From positions 1 to 40,679 of the forward strand of contig LGRX02012921.1 of the NCBI GenBank assembly GCA_001247695.2: a DNA stretch of 40,679 bases, given 5' to 3'. Below the pieces are notes generated by a model, which made no database searches, was not told where the DNA came from, and worked only from the letters and a program-made list of their open reading frames with translations. This stretch comes from Cymbomonas tetramitiformis (Eukaryota > Chlorophyta > Pyramimonadophyceae > Pyramimonadales > Pyramimonadaceae). A program made the position numbers and the translations under genes. Positions 36,258 to 40,679 of this stretch are shown piece by piece; position 1 is the first letter of the stretch, and every line of letters starts with the position of its first letter.

Positions 36258-39200
36258 TTACTCTTCAGAGTTCTCCAGCAGTGCTTTTAAAAGCTCAGCT
36301 TTCTCCTCACAACCTGGAATTCCGCCTTGAACACCAGATTTTGCGGTCTCATCCCAGCATGTCAACACCTCGTTCACGTCAAATGTAGACTTCATGCGAA
36401 GGGTGCGGGCACCCCGTACGAAAGCTCCAGCCTCACAGAGTTGTTCTACCGTCTCGAACGTTCTCCGTGACTGTGCTGGCAACCAGAACTGCCAGGTTAT
36501 CTCCTTCCGTGAGGCATGCTGCCCCACCACCTCCACGAAATGGAGTGGGAGTGACTTACCGCCGTCCGGGAGCATAACGTTGAACCAACACTTGTCGCTG
36601 GCTTCCCCGCCTGCAACGGTCACGGCATAGCTGCCCACAGTCATGTCCTCGAACCGGTAGTCGGCTGCCAAGTGTTCCTTCTGCGATGCCAAACGCATCC
36701 CACGGTCATATAGACTCTCGTCAACACCGGAGGAGTGCTCATCGTCGCCATCATCCGTGCCCTCACTGCTGCTGGGCTGTTTCTGCTGTTTTGGCTGCTT
36801 TCCAGGCTTCTTCTTGCGCGCTGCAACCTGCCGACTCCGACTGCGAGTGGCAAGATCCATCTCCATATCAGTATCATCGCTGTCGCCTTCGGAGGCGGGT
36901 GAAGTTCTGCGCGCCCTGTTTTGCCTTTGTGCGCCTGAAAACCTCTTGCGAGCAGCAGGTGGATCTCCTCTCCGACTCCTCTTTCCATTTGCTTCACGCA
37001 CACCTGCCTCTGCACGAACTGCGGGAGCTTCTTCACCAGCTTCTTCTGCCTCTGCACGAACTGCGGGAGCTTCTTCACCAGCATCTTCTGCCTTCAAAAG
37101 CTGGATCAGGCGTTCCAACTTCTTGGTCTTGGTCGTAAGACCCCGCAGTTCAGCATTCCGCTCAGATAACACTCGGTGTAAGTGTTTATCCTCGTACCTG
37201 CGTAAGCGAACCCTAGTTTGACTTTGCTTAGACACTTGAAGGACAATAATGACAAAATAAATATAAATAAGGTATAAATGAGATCGCACTAGGCTGGTAA
37301 ACGGTCGTCTTACCTTCTGGAAATCAGCTCAGTACAATACTTGGCCTCGCGCATAAAAGCCACAACCTCGTTGATGTCAATATTTTTCAGGACTTCTTTC
37401 TCCACCACTTGTTTCTTATGCGTCACGCCGTCGAAACATACATTGAACTGCTCCGCCTTAGCATACCGCGTCTTCAAGATCCCATCGCATTTGACTGTAG
37501 ATGCGCGGGTATGCGCACGTGTCAGCAGCAGTGAAAGGTCCCACTTCGGAGGTAATCGCTCGGGATGTCGCTCTCGCACGGCCTCCACCTTCAAAGGCAA
37601 GGGGAAGGTTGCTTTCAATTCCTCGTGTCGTTGTTGGCTCACCAGATCTGGCGTTGCGGCTCGGAGTCCCAATAGACAGCTCCGCGTTGTTTGCTCCATG
37701 TCCAATACCTTGTTTCCCTTCCCCTTGCGCTTCCATTCCGGGTTGTCCATATAGCCCGGGGCGGAGTCGACGTCGGGATAACTGGTACAAATAATCAGCC
37801 CAAGGTTCGGGTCCTCGTCCACGCCACTTGGTAGCCATTCCTTGAACCTGTCACCAAACTTGTACTTCGCTCGGACGAGCTTGTCCGGAGCGACGTAAAA
37901 GCACCAAGTATGCACCTTGCGGTCTCGTCCAGCGTGGCCACCAAACTCTTCGTTCAAGTGCGGGTCGATCCACGATTTGAAGTCCAAGTTGCAGCCGACG
38001 ACGTACGTGTGCTTGTTGATGGTTGTTATCGTCCAGGCAAAGAGAAAGGCAATCCATTGTTCCAAAGATATGAACCAATGGCCTTTTTTATCCGCGGTCT
38101 TACCCCACAACAGCATCTTCAGCAACCCGAAAAAGCCATCGACGTCGTTGTGGGAGTGGCCTACGGGCAGACGGTGTAGGTAGATCTCTTTGTACAGCCC
38201 GTGGTGAACCAGGATGCAGAAGAAGGCGAAAACATGCCGGTTCCAGTTTTCCGACCCTCCGTCCATTTGCACGTGGCATGTTTGCCGAAAGTGCCGCTCC
38301 GTGTTCTCCACCACATACCGTAGCAGAATATTGAGCGTCGTGAGGCACATGTTCACGTCTTTGCCAGGAACCCATGGCATAAGTAAACACATGCACAACA
38401 CCGTGCCGTGCATCACGACTGCTTGCAGATGAAGGTGGAAGAAACTTCCAGCTTTGTCGCTCATCGCCTTGACCTTCACGGGGAAGTGCGGACAAACGGT
38501 GTTGTTGTTTGCCGCCCCGTCGAAACAATACGAGTCACTGATGCCGAACTGGTTGGCACTATCAGCACGGGTGTTATTGTACTGAGCTCTCTCATTTCGA
38601 TAATCACTCCGGTGCGCGTCGTTAAGCGTCTTCCAGTCCTCCAGGTCCTCCAAGTCCTTTACACGGCGCTGCTTCGTCAAGATTTCGCATGTCGTGCACT
38701 TACCTGCACAATCCTTCCGCTTGCGCATGGTAATATGCTTCGCGCGGAGGTACTCGCGCAGATACTTGCGAAACTGCGTGATTTTAACCTGATAAACGCC
38801 GCGACGCATAAGCTTGTATGCGGCATAACAATCGGCTGGTCGGATCGGATTCATTTGGAGTTTGCCGTTTTGAGGTTGTGGCTCCGCCAACGGCAACAGC
38901 TCGTGAGCAGCGTACTCCAAGAAATAAGTCCAGTTCAGGTTCGTCGGGTCGTTGTACAGCGTCAAATTCCTCTTCCTTGTGCTCTCCAGCATGCCGCCCC
39001 CACACACGTGCGCGTGCCACTTGAACCATGTGCTTTCGGGAATAAAGTGCAGTCGTCGAAACGCATCCTTGCAGACTTTCTTGCCCAGGAACGTCAGCGA
39101 GTCGAACATCTCTATTTCAAGCTTCTGCGAACCGGGCTTGAACCTACGCGCACGAGTGAGCTCCGCGACGATGTTCTCCTTGAACTGGCGACCGTTTAGC

Positions 39201-39514
39201 GTAGACTTCTCACGTAAGTACGCCTGCACGGGACGATACTCGAATTGGGACAGACAGCGCCTCCCACACCTGCATTCGTTGGCGGGGTCCATCAGATCCC
39301 CGATCTTTGTCACGCTTTCCGCAGTATTGTTGGGCCCATATCCCGACGTTTTGGATTCTGCTTCCGGTTCGGAACGCTTCGCCTTTCTTGGGTTGATGGT
39401 TTTCGTCTTGCATATAAAGTCTTCCACCGTTTCATAGTAATAATCTTCTGAACCAGAAGAATTAGACGAAGCGCTAAGCTCAGATTCGCCTTCAGAGCAC
39501 GACGAGCATAACAT
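36258..39514 (-). CDS. DUF7869-like, probably transposase-derived protein, two exons
   Basis: Two frames (37310-39514 and 36258-37289) join through a 92-nt intron at 37222-37313 (GTAAGA...AAAG), which restores one frame and gives about 1054 residues. The N-terminus is acidic and Ser-rich; Cys clusters (CRCGRRC at 81-87, CAGKCTTC at 269-276) may bind zinc. The core has FDGAANNN (Asp332), QMDGGSEN (Asp418) and LPVGHSHNDVDGFF (Asp457/Asp459), a pattern of an RNase H-like nuclease fold typical of DUF7869 proteins found in many algae and other protists. The C-terminal exon codes a coil (EDKHLHRVLSERNAEL), a duplicated EEAPAVRAEA unit, basic and acidic tracts and an unknown domain. Family membership is from memory of motifs; transposase activity is inferred. 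Confidence 0.7.
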
Positions 39515-39863
39515 ATTTCCTTCCTTCCCGCTTTAGCGACTTGGCGCCTTCTCAAATGTTTAAGCTTCAAAGTTTCAAAACTAATGACCGGCGCGACGTT
39601 CCAGGCGTTCGAGCGTTTGATTGCCTTTCAATCGTCACATGTAGTCAGATCGCACTAGTCACATCACTAGTGCGATCTGATTTCGCACTAGTCGCGCGAC
39701 TAGTACGGACTAGTGGCGTGAGTAGTGCGTTAATAGTGTGGTACTAGCGCGGTACTCGCGATATGCTATCTTTAAGAATTGATTTTCACTATCGCAAGTA
39801 TACTTTTCTGTGGACACAACTTTTTATCTTCTTTCTTCTCACTTACCATACTCCTACGTAATC
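39515..39863. promoter_or_regulatory. Bidirectional promoter region with ACTAGT palindromes
   Basis: The 349 bp between two divergent start codons contain a perfect 15-bp inverted repeat (TCAGATCGCACTAGT at 39645-39659, complement at 39666-39680, loop CACATC), and right after it an 18-bp perfect palindrome ACTAGTCGCGCGACTAGT (39687-39704). A fifth ACTAGT lies at 39709 and looser copies go on to 39755. Possible operator or transposase-binding sites. TATA-like candidates: TCTTTAAG near 39767 for the plus-strand gene; none clear for the other. Confidence 0.6.
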
Positions 39864-40679
39864 ATGTCTGACGAAAAACTCTTTGGTGAAGGCTTCAAAG
39901 CGCAATCGGTGGAAGACCTTGACAACAGCGGCACACAAGAGGTCCGACACTGCGCCAAGATCCTTAAACGCTTGTTGACGGACGAGCAGCTGCAAACGAT
40001 TTCCCCCATTTCGGGGAACAAAAGTCAACTGTCCGGAACGGGGTTGGAGGTGTTGCTCACTCCCGATATCATTGAGAACTGTTTTGAACACTACACGCCG
40101 GCCGACGCGGCGTGTTACCGCAACCTGGCGTCGTGGCAATTTCTGAAATCGGTGACGCAAACCCAGTTCGTGGAAAAGCTGGAGGAGGCGGAGAAACGAG
40201 GCACAAAACCAGGATTGTTTGATATTTTCAACAAGGGGGACGCGGCGGAGAAGAAGGAGGAGGCGAAGAAGGAGGGCAAAGGGGAGGATGAGGACGAGGA
40301 TGAGGACGACCAACAGGACGACCAAGAGGACGACCAAGAGGACGAAATTGAGATCCACTGCGCACAGCCCGCCGCAGAGGACCCAGAGAAGAAGTACACG
40401 ACCTTCGCAACTAAGAACGGTTTTGAGGTGATGTACAAGCTGGACGAGGACGGGGTCCAGCAGCCCGCTGGACTCGAGAAATCGGACGAGGACAACGACC
40501 GGTTGGTTCTCTGGAACTACGCAGAGAACTTGGCGATGAAGCCGGCGCTCACATTGGTGCGAGTGCATCAGTATGTGCCGCATTCTGAAAGGCATCTGGT
40601 GCACGCCATTAAAAAGTACATAGTCCCCAAGCAACCGGCGGAAGAGACCGTCGACTTTGATGACGAAAACTACCGCATC
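39864..40679 (+). CDS. Acidic protein, partial at the window end, unknown
   Basis: ATG at 39864 (context TAATCATG) opens a frame of 272 codons without a stop to the last base. It begins MSDEKLFGEGFKAQSVEDLD. Residues 25-115 look globular and helical; 120-165 are a Lys/Glu then Asp/Glu/Gln-rich tract (EDEDEDEDDQQDDQEDDQED) and a second possible domain begins at about 175 (KKYTTFATKNGFEVMYKLDE). It shares the palindrome-rich promoter with the DUF7869-like gene, so it may be the second gene of the same mobile unit. No family recognised. Confidence 0.65.
   Translation, partial: MSDEKLFGEGFKAQSVEDLDNSGTQEVRHCAKILKRLLTDEQLQTISPISGNKSQLSGTGLEVLLTPDIIENCFEHYTPADAACYRNLASWQFLKSVTQTQFVEKLEEAEKRGTKPGLFDIFNKGDAAEKKEEAKKEGKGEDEDEDEDDQQDDQEDDQEDEIEIHCAQPAAEDPEKKYTTFATKNGFEVMYKLDEDGVQQPAGLEKSDEDNDRLVLWNYAENLAMKPALTLVRVHQYVPHSERHLVHAIKKYIVPKQPAEETVDFDDENYRI

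Noticed and set aside
38408..39437. Plus-strand ORFs of 263 and 161 residues opposite the DUF7869-like gene
   Set aside because: They are antisense shadows of a long, motif-bearing frame on the minus strand.
1..40679. tRNA and rRNA genes
   Set aside because: No tRNA B-box with matching cloverleaf and no rRNA core sequence was recognised on reading both strands; a covariance search would be decisive.

Overview
The window is eukaryotic nuclear DNA, most likely from an alga or other protist; I cannot name the species. Support: spliceosomal GT-AG introns in two genes, LTR and non-LTR retrotransposons, a chromodomain Ty3/gypsy element, plant-type TTTAGGG telomere-like runs (about 17450 and 26345), and no bacterial gene organisation. 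One assembly gap (18577-18693) is present. Several coding regions are broken by single-base slips, often in homopolymers, so either decay or long-read indel errors must be kept in mind.

Layout. 1-3940: a MITE with an exact 10-bp target duplication, then a minus-strand Ty3/gypsy remnant whose domains are adenine-methyltransferase-like, integrase, chromodomain and cytosine-C5-methyltransferase-like, bounded by 21-bp satellite. 4163-6620: an AT-rich, very compact cassette unlike its surroundings, with a divergent small cytosine methyltransferase and tyrosine recombinase, bounded by two hairpin-forming repeats that are inverted copies of each other; it resembles polinton-like-virus, virophage or giant-virus DNA. 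7066-13643: minus-strand non-LTR retrotransposon pieces in the order Ulp1-like protease, CCHC/REL endonuclease, AP endonuclease, reverse transcriptase. 13634-17184: a 21-nt (7-residue) repeat ORF and two unidentified ORFs on the same strand. 17224-19150: repeats and the gap.

19155-26112: three LTR elements, all with 5-bp target duplications. An outer minus-strand element holds a young gag-only plus-strand element (identical 214-bp LTRs) and a 2-kb minus-strand element, inserted side by side. All three share the same polypurine tract and a primer site resembling the anticodon arm of tRNA-Met, so probably one autonomous partner mobilises them.

27327-29165: the best host gene, five exons, 290 residues, with a CCCH zinc finger, Gly-rich YxLW repeats and a WW domain (RNA-binding/processing type). 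29166-36257: mostly non-coding, with a GC-rich minisatellite, a dispersed ~95-bp repeat and a diverged LTR. 36258-40679: a two-exon gene for a DUF7869-like, probably transposase-derived protein, and a divergent acidic ORF running off the window, separated by a 349-bp region rich in ACTAGT palindromes.

The recurring theme is mobile elements that carry DNA-modifying enzymes: the retrotransposon and the virus-like cassette lie less than 1 kb apart and carry the same subtype of cytosine methyltransferase.
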